Assembly (NCBI GenBank): GCA_934446475.1
Contig: CAKSEH010000002.1
Span: 1 to 64,000 of the forward strand
Direction of reading: 5' to 3'
Origin: an uncultured Eubacteriales bacterium
Lineage (GTDB): Bacteria > Bacillota > Clostridia > Oscillospirales > Acutalibacteraceae
DNA length: 64,000 nt
A program made the position numbers and the translations under genes. How positions within the stretch are numbered: the stretch's first letter is position 1; every line of letters starts with the position of its first letter. Of this stretch, positions 14,938-22,179 are shown piece after piece. The notes below the pieces were generated by a model. That model was not told where the DNA came from and made no database searches. It saw only the letters and a list, made by a program, of their open reading frames with translations.

Positions 14938-15110
14938 TTATGTAAACCGATATAACATATTTGAAGTTAAGGAAATCCATAAAATTCCTTCTGAAAATAT
15001 TATAACACAAAAAAATATTATGTCAACTGATTTTTTAGTACTGTAGGCACATTATGTAAACTGATTATGTCAACTATACAATATCTGCCTGCTTTGATAT
15101 TATGTAAACT
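14938..15110. repeat. Five dispersed copies of TTATGT(A/C)AAC(T/C)
   Basis: Copies at 14938-14948, 15018-15028, 15052-15062, 15065-15075 and 15100-15110, several followed by GA. All are in the same orientation, in the divergent spacer between spoIIM and the SDR gene. The consensus equals the XerD arm of the B. subtilis dif site (TTATGTAAACT); the second copy also supplies the -35 of the minus-strand promoter. They could be operators of a regulator or Xer-related sites. Confidence 0.6.
14999..15026 (-). promoter_or_regulatory. Sigma-A type promoter for spoIIM-xerD
   Basis: Perfect TTGACA (15021-15026), 16-bp spacer and perfect TATAAT (14999-15004) on the minus strand. The -35 lies inside the second copy of the TTATGTCAACT repeat. 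The leader to spoIIM would be about 170 bases. Confidence 0.7.
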
Positions 15111-15150
15111 CAAATTACAGTAATTTTTTACTTTAAATTTTTTTAAAGTG

Positions 15151-15159
15151 TGGTATAAT
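15151..15159 (+). promoter_or_regulatory. Extended -10 promoter of the SDR gene
   Basis: TGGTATAAT is a perfect extended -10 (TGnTATAAT); no good -35 is present, as is typical of this class. It lies about 65 bases before the ATG at 15223. Confidence 0.55.
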
Positions 15160-15222
15160 TAGTTATAACTTGTGGTGTAAATTACCTCACTCGTTTTAAA
15201 ATAAATTATCGGAGAATTTTAT

Positions 15223-15954
15223 ATGAGTACAGTTGTAATTACAGGCGCTGCAAAGGGAATCGGCGCTGCTTGCGCAGAATATTTTGCAGAGAGAAAATTT
15301 AATGTAGTAATAAATTATAATACTTCCCGTGTACAGGCCGAAGAATTGGTCTCTTCCCTCACCCGCCGTGGTTTTAATGCTATTTCCGTAAGGGCTGATG
15401 TTTCAGTTTATGCAGATGTTGAAAATTTAATGAAAACCGCTTATGATACATTCGGTAGTATTGATGTTTTGATAAATAATGCCGGTGTTTCTTCAGTCGG
15501 ACTGATTACCGATATTTCAGACTCTGAGGCGGAGCGTATAATTGATGTAAATTTAAAAGGAACATATATTTGCTGTCGTGCCGTTGTTCCTTATATGATT
15601 CACAAAAAATCCGGTAAAATAATTAACATTTCTTCAATGTGGGGCGAAGTCGGGGCTTCTTGCGAAGTTGCTTATTCCGCCTCAAAAGCAGGTGTATTGG
15701 GACTTACAAAGGCTCTTTCCAAAGAACTTGCCCCAAGCGGAATAAATGTTAACGCTATAACACCGGGTCTTATTGATACTTCGATGAATACTAATATAAG
15801 CAAAAGAGATTTAAAAGCTTTTATCGATGAAATACCGCTGGGAAGAATAGGAACGGCAAAAGAAATAGCGGCAGCAGCATATTTTTTTGCCTGTGAGGAA
15901 TCTGATTATATTACCGGCCAAGTAATGGGAATTAACGGCGGATGTGTAATTTAA
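15223..15954 (+). CDS. Short-chain dehydrogenase/reductase, FabG-like
   Basis: 243-residue NAD(P)-dependent oxidoreductase of the classical SDR family. It has the nucleotide-binding TGAAKGIG (residues 7-14), NNAG, catalytic serine in ISSMW and YSASK (Tyr-x3-Lys), with PGLIDT after it. The strongest resemblance is to 3-oxoacyl-ACP reductases, but the gene stands alone and not in a fatty-acid cluster, so the substrate is open. RBS GGAGAA at about 10 bases. It is divergent from spoIIM and ends at a very strong terminator. Confidence 0.85.
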   Translation: MSTVVITGAAKGIGAACAEYFAERKFNVVINYNTSRVQAEELVSSLTRRGFNAISVRADVSVYADVENLMKTAYDTFGSIDVLINNAGVSSVGLITDISDSEAERIIDVNLKGTYICCRAVVPYMIHKKSGKIINISSMWGEVGASCEVAYSASKAGVLGLTKALSKELAPSGINVNAITPGLIDTSMNTNISKRDLKAFIDEIPLGRIGTAKEIAAAAYFFACEESDYITGQVMGINGGCVI

Positions 15955-15969
15955 AACTGATTTAAAGTA

Positions 15970-16018
15970 TTAAACCGGCGGCAGCTATTGAATTGCTCAA
16001 TAGCTGCCGCCGGTTTAA
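15970..16018. terminator. Very strong bidirectional terminator
   Basis: Perfect 22-bp stem (15970-15991 with 15997-16018) and a 5-base loop, between the convergent SDR and GH3 genes. Confidence 0.9.
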
Positions 16019-16033
16019 ATGATTTTATAATAC

Positions 16034-17593
16034 TTATATCTTTTTTGTAAGCGATGTTAAAACAGGATTGCCCGTAAATTCGTCCCTTCCCATAAGCTTA
16101 TCTACCAATACTTTAACAATTTCGGTCGACGGCGTGCAATTCATTTCTATTATGGTGTTTTCTTTCTCAAAATAGTCCTCGGCAAAAAACGGGGCGCCGT
16201 AATTGATAATGACCTTATTCTTCTTATTGAACAGTTGAGACGCCCAAATCATCATATATGATACATCCCAAGAGGTTGCATATGTCATATTCAAATTAAA
16301 TATTGTTATATCATACTCTCTTTCAAGCTCATCAATATCATCCTGCCAACAAACTCTTGACGGAACATCATAAATATCTCTGCGTACATCTGCATCAAAT
16401 CCTTCTTTTTTCAGGGCATCCCGCAGCATTTTAGCTGATTCTTTTCCCCATTCACCCGTGTCGGCACCGTCTACGATCAGAATTTTTTTGATTTTGTTTT
16501 TATTAAACGGAATCATATTAGCATTATTTTTGTAGAGGCATATGCCGTGTTTCATAATCTCAAGTGATTCACTGTCAGCATAATCACGATCAGGCTTTAA
16601 CATTTTATTTTCTTTAATTGCCTTTTCCCTGAATGAACGCATTTTTCCTATTCTTGCAAGAGCATCTTCAAGACGGCTCATAGGTATTTCGCCCTGAAGT
16701 ATCAGTTCTTCAATTTTGTCTGCAGCCTCAACAGGCGGCCATAAGAGTAAATCTGCGCCTGCTTTAAAAGCTTGTACGGTTTCATCTATCAAATTGCCCG
16801 TTGCCATACCTCCCATAATCAGAGCATCGGTAACAACGGCACCTTTAAAATTCATCCTATTTTTTAACAGTTCGGTAGTAAGTTTTGAAGAATAGGTTGC
16901 AATGGGCACAAATCCGTTTTCATCATCGTTTGCATAAGAGCGCAGGGTTGCGTGAGTTGTCATAACACATTGTGTTCCTGCTTTAAACAGTTCCCTGTAT
17001 GTATAACCATAGGTTTTGTCCCATTCATCAAAATTAAGAACATTTCTACCGTGCCCGAAATGCATATTTATGCTGTTTGTTCCAAGACCGGGGAAATGTT
17101 TTATTGTTGCCAAAACACCTTGATCCTGTATTCCTTTAATAACTTCCGTAAATATCTCAACTGTTCTTTTCGGATCGTCACTTATTGCAAAGAGAGGCAT
17201 TGAACGGTCATAAAGCATATCTATGCAAGGCCCCAATATCCAATCCACGCCGTGTGAATTCATCTGCATACCAAAAACTTTGCCCAGATTATATGCGTCT
17301 TCTAAATTCAGGGACGAACCTAAAGGCCTCGAATTGATTTGCAATTTTTGCCCTTTAACATAAGTGTAATCACCGCATACAAGAAGAGGGGTCTTTGAAT
17401 ACTTTCGACACTCTTCAAGTCTTGCATCTGTTGTTGAAGTACCTATTTCAGTCTTCCCTTCGAGTGATTCGTCTTCCCAAAAATACATACCGCCCACAGG
17501 ATATTCCAGAAAAAATTTTTCAGGTCCCCCGTGCTTATTGATTTCTCTGACGGTCACTATAAATGTTTGAAGTATTTTTTCTTTCAATGTCAT
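16034..17593 (-). CDS. Glycoside hydrolase family 3 protein (NagZ-like)
   Basis: 519 residues without a signal peptide. The N-terminal GH3 barrel has the family motif ATIKHFPGLGTNS and the nucleophile region GAVVTDALIMGGM (Asp as nucleophile). The His/Asp dyad loop of true NagZ (usually DSH) is here INMHFGHG, so the general-acid arrangement may differ. A C-terminal alpha/beta region of about 180 residues follows (IKKILIVDGADTGEWG). Likely acts on beta-N-acetylhexosaminides such as cell-wall fragments, but beta-glucosidase activity cannot be excluded. Monocistronic between two terminators. Confidence 0.82.
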   Translation of the reverse strand: MTLKEKILQTFIVTVREINKHGGPEKFFLEYPVGGMYFWEDESLEGKTEIGTSTTDARLEECRKYSKTPLLVCGDYTYVKGQKLQINSRPLGSSLNLEDAYNLGKVFGMQMNSHGVDWILGPCIDMLYDRSMPLFAISDDPKRTVEIFTEVIKGIQDQGVLATIKHFPGLGTNSINMHFGHGRNVLNFDEWDKTYGYTYRELFKAGTQCVMTTHATLRSYANDDENGFVPIATYSSKLTTELLKNRMNFKGAVVTDALIMGGMATGNLIDETVQAFKAGADLLLWPPVEAADKIEELILQGEIPMSRLEDALARIGKMRSFREKAIKENKMLKPDRDYADSESLEIMKHGICLYKNNANMIPFNKNKIKKILIVDGADTGEWGKESAKMLRDALKKEGFDADVRRDIYDVPSRVCWQDDIDELEREYDITIFNLNMTYATSWDVSYMMIWASQLFNKKNKVIINYGAPFFAEDYFEKENTIIEMNCTPSTEIVKVLVDKLMGRDEFTGNPVLTSLTKKI

Positions 17594-17713
17594 TAAAAAT
17601 TTACCACCTGTCTGTTATTTTATCTCAAGTTGATTATATCAGTGAAAAGATATTTTTCAATATATGTTTCTGCTGGAAATGTATAAAAATTTGCTATGAT
17701 TATATATACTGAC

Positions 17714-17748
17714 AAAAATGCCGGTCACGGATCGTAACCGGCATTTTT
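17714..17748. terminator. Terminator after the yerC-like gene
   Basis: 12-bp perfect stem AAAAATGCCGGT (17714-17725) with its complement at 17737-17748 and an 11-base loop; T-runs on both sides. Confidence 0.85.
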
Positions 17749-18029
17749 TATTTTAAAAATTTACTGTATCCTTTACCGTATTGAACACATCGGGAAACAC
17801 GGCTGAGCGTTGCCGAAGAAATATCGGTTTCTTCTATTACCTGATTATAAGTTTTGTTTTCGATCAATAATCTAGCGGCCTTTATTCTACCCGCCATTTG
17901 CTCTATTTCTTTATTTGTGCAAAGGTCTGCAAGCAAATCACGGCAGTCATCGACTGTTTTCATTTTCAAAAGTATATTATATAACTCATTGATATCATTT
18001 TCATCAATTTTCTTAGTATTCATATTCAT
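17748..18029 (-). CDS. TrpR-like regulator of the YerC/YecD family
   Basis: 93 residues, the usual length. It contains ELYNILLKMKTVDDCRDLLADLCTNKEIEQMAGRIKAARLL and the helix-turn-helix NQVIEETDISSATLSRVSRC, characteristic of the TrpR-related YerC/YecD proteins. It overlaps the DapF-like gene by 4 bases, so it is the last gene of the amino-acid transport operon 21144-17748. In this place it may sense an amino acid and control the operon; no operator could be identified. An alternative ATG is two codons downstream. Confidence 0.85.
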   Translation of the reverse strand: MNMNTKKIDENDINELYNILLKMKTVDDCRDLLADLCTNKEIEQMAGRIKAARLLIENKTYNQVIEETDISSATLSRVSRCVQYGKGYSKFLK

Positions 18030-18814
18030 AATTGAATCTCCATAAACAGATGATTTTCTATAATAACAGATCCGAAAAGTTCGATTTTATCAGAGTTACT
18101 ATCGGAAAGAGTCCTGACAGTACCCCCGGGTTGTATGAGTGAAATTTCAGTTTTACCCGTATTATTTTCGGCTAAATATGAGGAGAGAGCGCAACTGCCG
18201 CTGATACAGGAATTTTCAAAAAAAAGAGTATCGCAGGATTTAACATAAACAATAGGTTCTAAATCGCCTGTTTTTTTATCGTACAGCATAATACCCATAG
18301 CAGGAATTTTTAAAACATCGCAATACTTTTTTATTATTGCCTGCGCATCGTTTTTATTAAGAGATTTGTCGGCAATAATATGTGAAATTCCTTCCATAAA
18401 AACAACAGGAAAACAGTAGCTTCTGCCGTTTATTTCAAAAGTGTAATTACTGATATCGGTAGGTCTGTCAATGCAGATCGATGTCAAATAACGGGCATCT
18501 TCTTTTATAATATTTACACTGAAATCCCTTTTAGAACCGTAAACAGTAATGTTGACTGTTGCAGATTCATTATCTTTAAGCCTATGATATAAAACTGCGG
18601 TTGACATAGTGGCATTGCCGCAGAATTCCCCGCCTGTCATTCTCAGATACGGATTATTAAGCCTAAAATTCACAAATCCCACTTGTTCAACATTTGAATG
18701 GCGGTTCATTATTTCTCTGCAAACAGTATTATAATTTTTTATGTCGATACCGTTGTCAATTACGAGAGCCGTAATGTTCCCTGTTGGATTTAAAATATAG
18801 TATTCAATAATCAT
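18026..18814 (-). CDS. DapF/CntK-like amino-acid epimerase or racemase
   Basis: 262 residues of the diaminopimelate-epimerase fold. The two catalytic cysteine regions are visible: GGEFCGNATMST (Cys65) in the first half and SCISGSCALSSYL in the second. The GNAT version of the first motif is closer to the histidine racemase CntK group than to true DapF (GNGxR). It overlaps the ABC ATPase gene by 4 bases and lies in one operon with an amino-acid importer, so a role in interconverting an imported L- or D-amino acid is inferred. No CntL/CntM-type metallophore synthase is nearby. Confidence 0.72.
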   Translation of the reverse strand: MIIEYYILNPTGNITALVIDNGIDIKNYNTVCREIMNRHSNVEQVGFVNFRLNNPYLRMTGGEFCGNATMSTAVLYHRLKDNESATVNITVYGSKRDFSVNIIKEDARYLTSICIDRPTDISNYTFEINGRSYCFPVVFMEGISHIIADKSLNKNDAQAIIKKYCDVLKIPAMGIMLYDKKTGDLEPIVYVKSCDTLFFENSCISGSCALSSYLAENNTGKTEISLIQPGGTVRTLSDSNSDKIELFGSVIIENHLFMEIQL

Positions 18815-19566
18815 TTGTTATAATTCTGTAAAAACTGCTTTGTTCGAATACTTTTTGTGTTTTCAAACAATTCCTCCGGGGTTCCCTGTTCAACGATAAC
18901 TCCGCCGTCTATAAAAATGACCTGATCGGAAACAGCACGGGCAAAAGACATTTCGTGAGTAACGATAACCATTGTCATTTTTTCGTCTGCCAATTGTTTT
19001 ATAACTTTTAAGACCTCACCTGTAAGTTCCGGGTCCAGTGCACTTGTCGGTTCGTCAAAAAACAAAATTTCCGGATTCATAGCTAATGCCCTGACTATTG
19101 AAACTCTTTGCTGCATACCGCCTGACAATTCACAGGGATACATATTTTCCTTGCCGTCAAGTCCCATCTTTTTCAGTAATATCAAGGCTTCGGATACAAC
19201 TTCATCTTTGTCCCTTTTTAAAACATTTATCGGAGCATCAATGATATTTCTCATAACACTGTAATGCGGAAAAAGGTTGAAGTTTTGGAAAACCAAACCG
19301 AAGACTCTTCTGAATTGATTGAGATCTTTAACATAACATAATTTTGACTTATCATCATAATATGTCACATTATTACCCATATAAGAAATAATGCCGTCAT
19401 CAACGGTTTCAAGCAATGTTGCACATCGGAGAAGTGTCGATTTTCCGCCGCCGGACGGACCTATTATCGAAACAACACTTCCTTTATTCACTTCTAAAGA
19501 AATGTCTTTAAGAACAACATTATCTCCAAAGGATTTTTTAACATTTTCAATTTTAAGTACATTCAT
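18811..19566 (-). CDS. Polar amino-acid ABC transporter ATPase
   Basis: 251 residues of the GlnQ/HisP class: Walker A GPSGGGKST, Q-loop FQNFNLFPHYSVMRNI, signature LSGGMQQRV, Walker B ILFFDEPTSALDPEL and the H-loop VTHEM. It includes a short insert between Walker A and Q-loop (MGNNVTYYDDKSKLCYVKD). It follows the permease by 11 bases and overlaps the epimerase gene. Powers uptake through the permease at 19578-20228. Confidence 0.93.
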   Translation of the reverse strand: MNVLKIENVKKSFGDNVVLKDISLEVNKGSVVSIIGPSGGGKSTLLRCATLLETVDDGIISYMGNNVTYYDDKSKLCYVKDLNQFRRVFGLVFQNFNLFPHYSVMRNIIDAPINVLKRDKDEVVSEALILLKKMGLDGKENMYPCELSGGMQQRVSIVRALAMNPEILFFDEPTSALDPELTGEVLKVIKQLADEKMTMVIVTHEMSFARAVSDQVIFIDGGVIVEQGTPEELFENTKSIRTKQFLQNYNK

Positions 19567-19577
19567 AAAAAATCCTC

Positions 19578-20228
19578 CTAAATCTTATAATAGCTCATTG
19601 ATTTTTCAACTCTGCCCATTACAAAACCGACTATGGCGTTGAATATATAGTAGAACACACCTGCGACTAAGAATGGCATAAAGCTCGTCTGCGAGTTTGC
19701 AATTTGTTTTCCGATCGTAAACATTTCCTGATATGACACGGTAAAAGCAATTGAAGTATCCTTAACAAGAGTAACGATTTCGTTAGTTATACTCGGCAAT
19801 ATTCTTCTGATAACCTGAGGAAGAATAATTCTTATAAAGGTTTGAGTTTTTGAATATCCGAGTATCGTCGCAGCCTCATACTGACCGATCGGGATTGATT
19901 CAATTCCGCCTCTATAGATTTCCGAAAAATATGCGGCATAGTTTATTGAAAAGGCAATAACGACCGGTATGAGCTTGTCCCTTGCCACATCCATACCGAA
20001 GAGATAATAAGGACCGTATGTAACTGCAAGCAGCTGCAGCATTAACGGGGTGCCTCTCAGAACAGAAACAAAAAACTGTGTGATCTTTGAAACGATCTTA
20101 TTTTTACTCATCCTGAGCAGAGCTATAATAACGCCGAGCGGCAGGGAGAAAATTAAAGTTAAAAAGAATATGGCGCAGGTTTTACCTAACCCCTCGCTCA
20201 TTACTTTTATCATTGTAAGTAAAGACAA
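19578..20228 (-). CDS. Polar amino-acid ABC transporter permease (HisMQ/GlnP type)
   Basis: About 216 residues, five hydrophobic segments. Family sequences are the N-terminal GLGKTCAIFFLTLIFSLPLG, RGTPLMLQLL and the coupling loop EAATILGYSKTQTFIRIILPQVIRRILPS. A TTG start is used; the TTG at 20228 is preferred because GAGG lies 7 bases upstream, while the TTG at 20234 is only 1 base from it. A single permease gene implies a homodimer. Confidence 0.9.
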   Translation of the reverse strand: MSLLTMIKVMSEGLGKTCAIFFLTLIFSLPLGVIIALLRMSKNKIVSKITQFFVSVLRGTPLMLQLLAVTYGPYYLFGMDVARDKLIPVVIAFSINYAAYFSEIYRGGIESIPIGQYEAATILGYSKTQTFIRIILPQVIRRILPSITNEIVTLVKDTSIAFTVSYQEMFTIGKQIANSQTSFMPFLVAGVFYYIFNAIVGFVMGRVEKSMSYYKI

Positions 20229-20258
20229 AACCAAACCTCATTCCAAGTAATAATCGCA

Positions 20259-20290
20259 GCTTAAGCCTCCTTTTAATAGGAGGCTTAAGC
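20259..20290 (-). other. Intercistronic hairpin between binding-protein and permease genes
   Basis: Perfect 12-bp stem GCTTAAGCCTCC (20259-20270) with its complement at 20279-20290 and an 8-base loop. No T-run follows on the minus strand, so it resembles an mRNA stability or attenuation element as at 6296-6329 and 40993-41020. Confidence 0.6.
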
Positions 20291-20304
20291 AATATTAAAA
20301 TATA

Positions 20305-21144
20305 CTATTTGCCGGATACATACGCTTTTGCAACCGGGTAATCAACGAATACGGCGTCAACTGCGTTTCCTTCAAGTTCCGTGAAGCACTTTAAGAAACT
20401 GTCGCAGGTAACTAATTCCTTGAAAGTTGCTTTTAAATCTTTTAAATCGTCGTTAAGCAGCGACTCACCCGATGTACCGAGCTGAACGGCAACAACCTTA
20501 TCCTTAAGATCTTTTGAGGACTTTATACCGCTGTCTTCAGCAACAACAAAAACCTGTGTATTGTAATAATACGGTTCGGAAATAAGATAACCTGCCTCGG
20601 TCATTGAATCAAGAATGGTCATACCCGACCAAACACAGTCACACTCTTTGGCATCGAGCTGAACTAATTTTTGATCCCAGTTAACAGCAAACACCTTAAA
20701 TTCCCATCCGAGAATATCGCAGGCAGCTTTACAAATTTCAACATCAAATCCGGTATACTTACCGTCATCTCCCATATAGCTGAAAGGATTGTACTCGGGA
20801 TCAATACCCATTGTAAAAGTTCTTTTAGGGGCTTTTTTAACATCAACGCTTTCATCAAAGGTTGCCTTTGAATCACCGTTTAAGAAAAGAAGGTTATCAA
20901 CGATATCGGGATACTTGTCTGCAATTTCTTTATACTTGCCGCTCTTGACCAATTCCTGAACCGCTGCTTCAACATACTTAAGAGTTTCATCATCACCTTT
21001 TCTGAAGGCAATACCGTATTGCTCTGCACCGAGTTCCTCGTTGATGATTGTGAGTTTCTTTGAAGCTTTTTTGCTGCCGTTTCCGCAGCCTGCAAAGCAA
21101 ACGAGCATAGCAGCCGCAATAAACAATGCTATTATCTTTTTCAT
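20305..21144 (-). CDS. Substrate-binding lipoprotein with circularly permuted SBP_bac_3 domain
   Basis: 279 residues; lipoprotein signal peptide ending in the lipobox CFAGC (Cys20). The mature N-terminus (about residues 35-85, NEELGAEQYGIAFRKGDDETL then ELVKSGKYKEIADKYP) matches what is normally the C-terminal end of family-3 binding proteins. The normal N-terminal start (FTMGIDPEYNPFSYMGDDGKYTGFDVEICKA) occurs only at about residue 107. The protein then stops at VDAVFVDYPVAKAYVSGK, just where the displaced segment would continue. The parts are all present but in rotated order, with a linker of about 25 residues (LLFLNGDSKATFDESVDVKKAPK). First gene of the transporter-epimerase operon. Confidence 0.88.
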   Translation of the reverse strand: MKKIIALFIAAAMLVCFAGCGNGSKKASKKLTIINEELGAEQYGIAFRKGDDETLKYVEAAVQELVKSGKYKEIADKYPDIVDNLLFLNGDSKATFDESVDVKKAPKRTFTMGIDPEYNPFSYMGDDGKYTGFDVEICKAACDILGWEFKVFAVNWDQKLVQLDAKECDCVWSGMTILDSMTEAGYLISEPYYYNTQVFVVAEDSGIKSSKDLKDKVVAVQLGTSGESLLNDDLKDLKATFKELVTCDSFLKCFTELEGNAVDAVFVDYPVAKAYVSGK

Positions 21145-21317
21145 TTTAATTTCTCCCTTTCGGTTTTTTTGATGTTGTCATTATACTTCATCAAACTAAA
21201 GTTGTAAAGTGTTTTTTTAAAATTTAAGAAAACTTCGCTGTTTTGAACAAAATAAATCCCCTTGTGATTAAGATATTGCATAAAATGTTGTATAAAATTA
21301 CTATAAACTTAAAATAA

Positions 21318-21590
21318 TTATTTTTGAATTATTCCGCAAGCGATTTTTTCGCCCGATTTCCCCGAAGGCTGCGCCATAAAATCATCGGGGTTTATATGGA
21401 TTATAACCGTTTGGCCATAATTTCCCCAACTGTAAATCTGTTGGTTATAAAAATAAGGAATGCAGTTCCGTTTGCTCCGAACAATGGCGGTATATCCCCT
21501 GCAGACACTCATCTGGATTGTAATGTGTTTTGGTACCGAAAAACAGATCTTGCGGGGTGCCTGAACAGTCAAATACGCTGTGAATGAGGA
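21318..21590 (-). pseudogene. Decayed Cu/Zn superoxide dismutase-like gene
   Basis: Three pieces of one SOD family protein appear in three frames on the minus strand: FFGTKTHYNPDEC (about 21500-21550), AGDIPPLFGANGTAFLIFITN followed by RFTVGEI (about 21420-21500), and TVIIHINPDDFMAQPSGKSG then EKIACGIIQK (21318-21405). The step from the first to the second piece loses the residues expected between HYNP and AGD, including the His-x3-His metal-ligand region, and a one-base shift separates the second from the third. The N-terminal half is missing. Not functional. Confidence 0.75.
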
Positions 21591-21595
21591 GATTT

Positions 21596-21724
21596 GTTAC
21601 GCTAAGAAAAAACCGATTACTTAAAATCTATGTGAAGAGAAGCGTAATGACTTGCGGCAATGCAAGCGTTGAGATTGACTCAAACGAAATACAGTTCAAT
21701 ATGCCGGAGTTGTTTGTGGAATAG
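21596..21724 (+). pseudogene. C-terminal gene remnant, 42 codons, origin unknown
   Basis: An open reading frame ending at TAG 21722-21724 encodes VTLRKNRLLKIYVKRSVMTC followed by GNASVEIDSNEIQFNMPELFVE. It looks like the end of a larger protein, with coding-like composition but no start or RBS. It could be the tail of a recombinase or other mobile gene; the family was not recognised. It lies beside the SOD remnant, which points to a rearranged junction. Confidence 0.3.
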
Positions 21725-21842
21725 CTTTAATCATTTAATTTTCCATCAAACTTTTTAATTGTTCTATGAAAAATTAAAAGGTTCGGCAGAGTGGGTTCAC
21801 TTTTTCCGGCGGCAGCGTTTGCCAGAAACTCCATAAACGAAA

Positions 21843-21892
21843 AAAAGCGAGGTCGGCAGGTTCACACATTTGAACCCACTAACCTCGCTTTT
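21843..21892. terminator. Nested inverted repeat, terminator-like
   Basis: Outer 11-bp stem AAAAGCGAGGT (21843-21853) with its complement at 21882-21892, and an inner 6-bp stem GGTTCA/TGAACC (21859-21864, 21871-21876). A T-run at the end makes it terminator-like for plus-strand transcription, perhaps of the vanished gene at 21596-21724. Confidence 0.5.
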
Positions 21893-21928
21893 GGCTTTAT
21901 ATCAAGGGATTTTCATATGGAATAATTA

Positions 21929-21969
21929 AAAAGTACGGTAGCAATTTGTATCATTGCTACCGTACTTTT
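21929..21969 (-). terminator. Terminator of tRNA-Ser
   Basis: Perfect 16-bp stem (21929-21944 with 21954-21969), 9-base loop, directly after the tRNA CCA end. Confidence 0.85.
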
Positions 21970-21970
21970 G

Positions 21971-22063
21971 TGGCGGAGATGGAGAGATTCGAACTCTCGA
22001 ACTGTTTGTAGCAGTTACACGATTTCCAATCGTGCGCCCTCGACCGGACTAGGCGACATCTCC
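21971..22063 (-). tRNA. tRNA-Ser (GGA)
   Basis: Minus-strand sequence starts GGAGATGTCGCCTAG, has the anticodon loop TTGGAAA (anticodon GGA) on a CACGA/TCGTG stem, a long variable arm (class II tRNA), the T loop TTCGAAT and an encoded CCA tail (21971-21973). Confidence 0.96.
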
Positions 22064-22078
22064 AAAGGGAACTTTGAT

Positions 22079-22107
22079 ATTATAACCTATCGAAAAAAAA
22101 AAATCAA
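22079..22107 (-). promoter_or_regulatory. Promoter of tRNA-Ser
   Basis: On the minus strand TTGATT (22102-22107), 17-bp spacer containing an A/T homopolymer, and perfect TATAAT (22079-22084). Confidence 0.75.
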
Positions 22108-22179
22108 GTATTATTTTGAGTTTTTTCGGCATCACCCGTTTTTAAATTGAAATTGTGCGTGTGATGCCGAATGTTCTAA

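Noticed and set aside
14869..14955. A 28-codon plus-strand ORF with a perfect AAGGAGG, divergent from spoIIM
   Set aside because: The AAGGAGG lies in the spoIIM leader region and the ORF overlaps a possible sigma-E promoter; the product is too short and has no promoter, hydrophobic segment or terminator.
15083..15110. A complete dif site next to xerD
   Set aside because: Only the XerD arm matches the known Firmicutes dif; the XerC arm position is poor and the best alignment needs a 5-bp centre, so it is reported as a motif cluster only.
18026..18814. Canonical diaminopimelate epimerase (dapF)
   Set aside because: First motif is GEFCGNAT rather than GNGxRC and the gene is not in a lysine or cell-wall context; called DapF/CntK-like instead.
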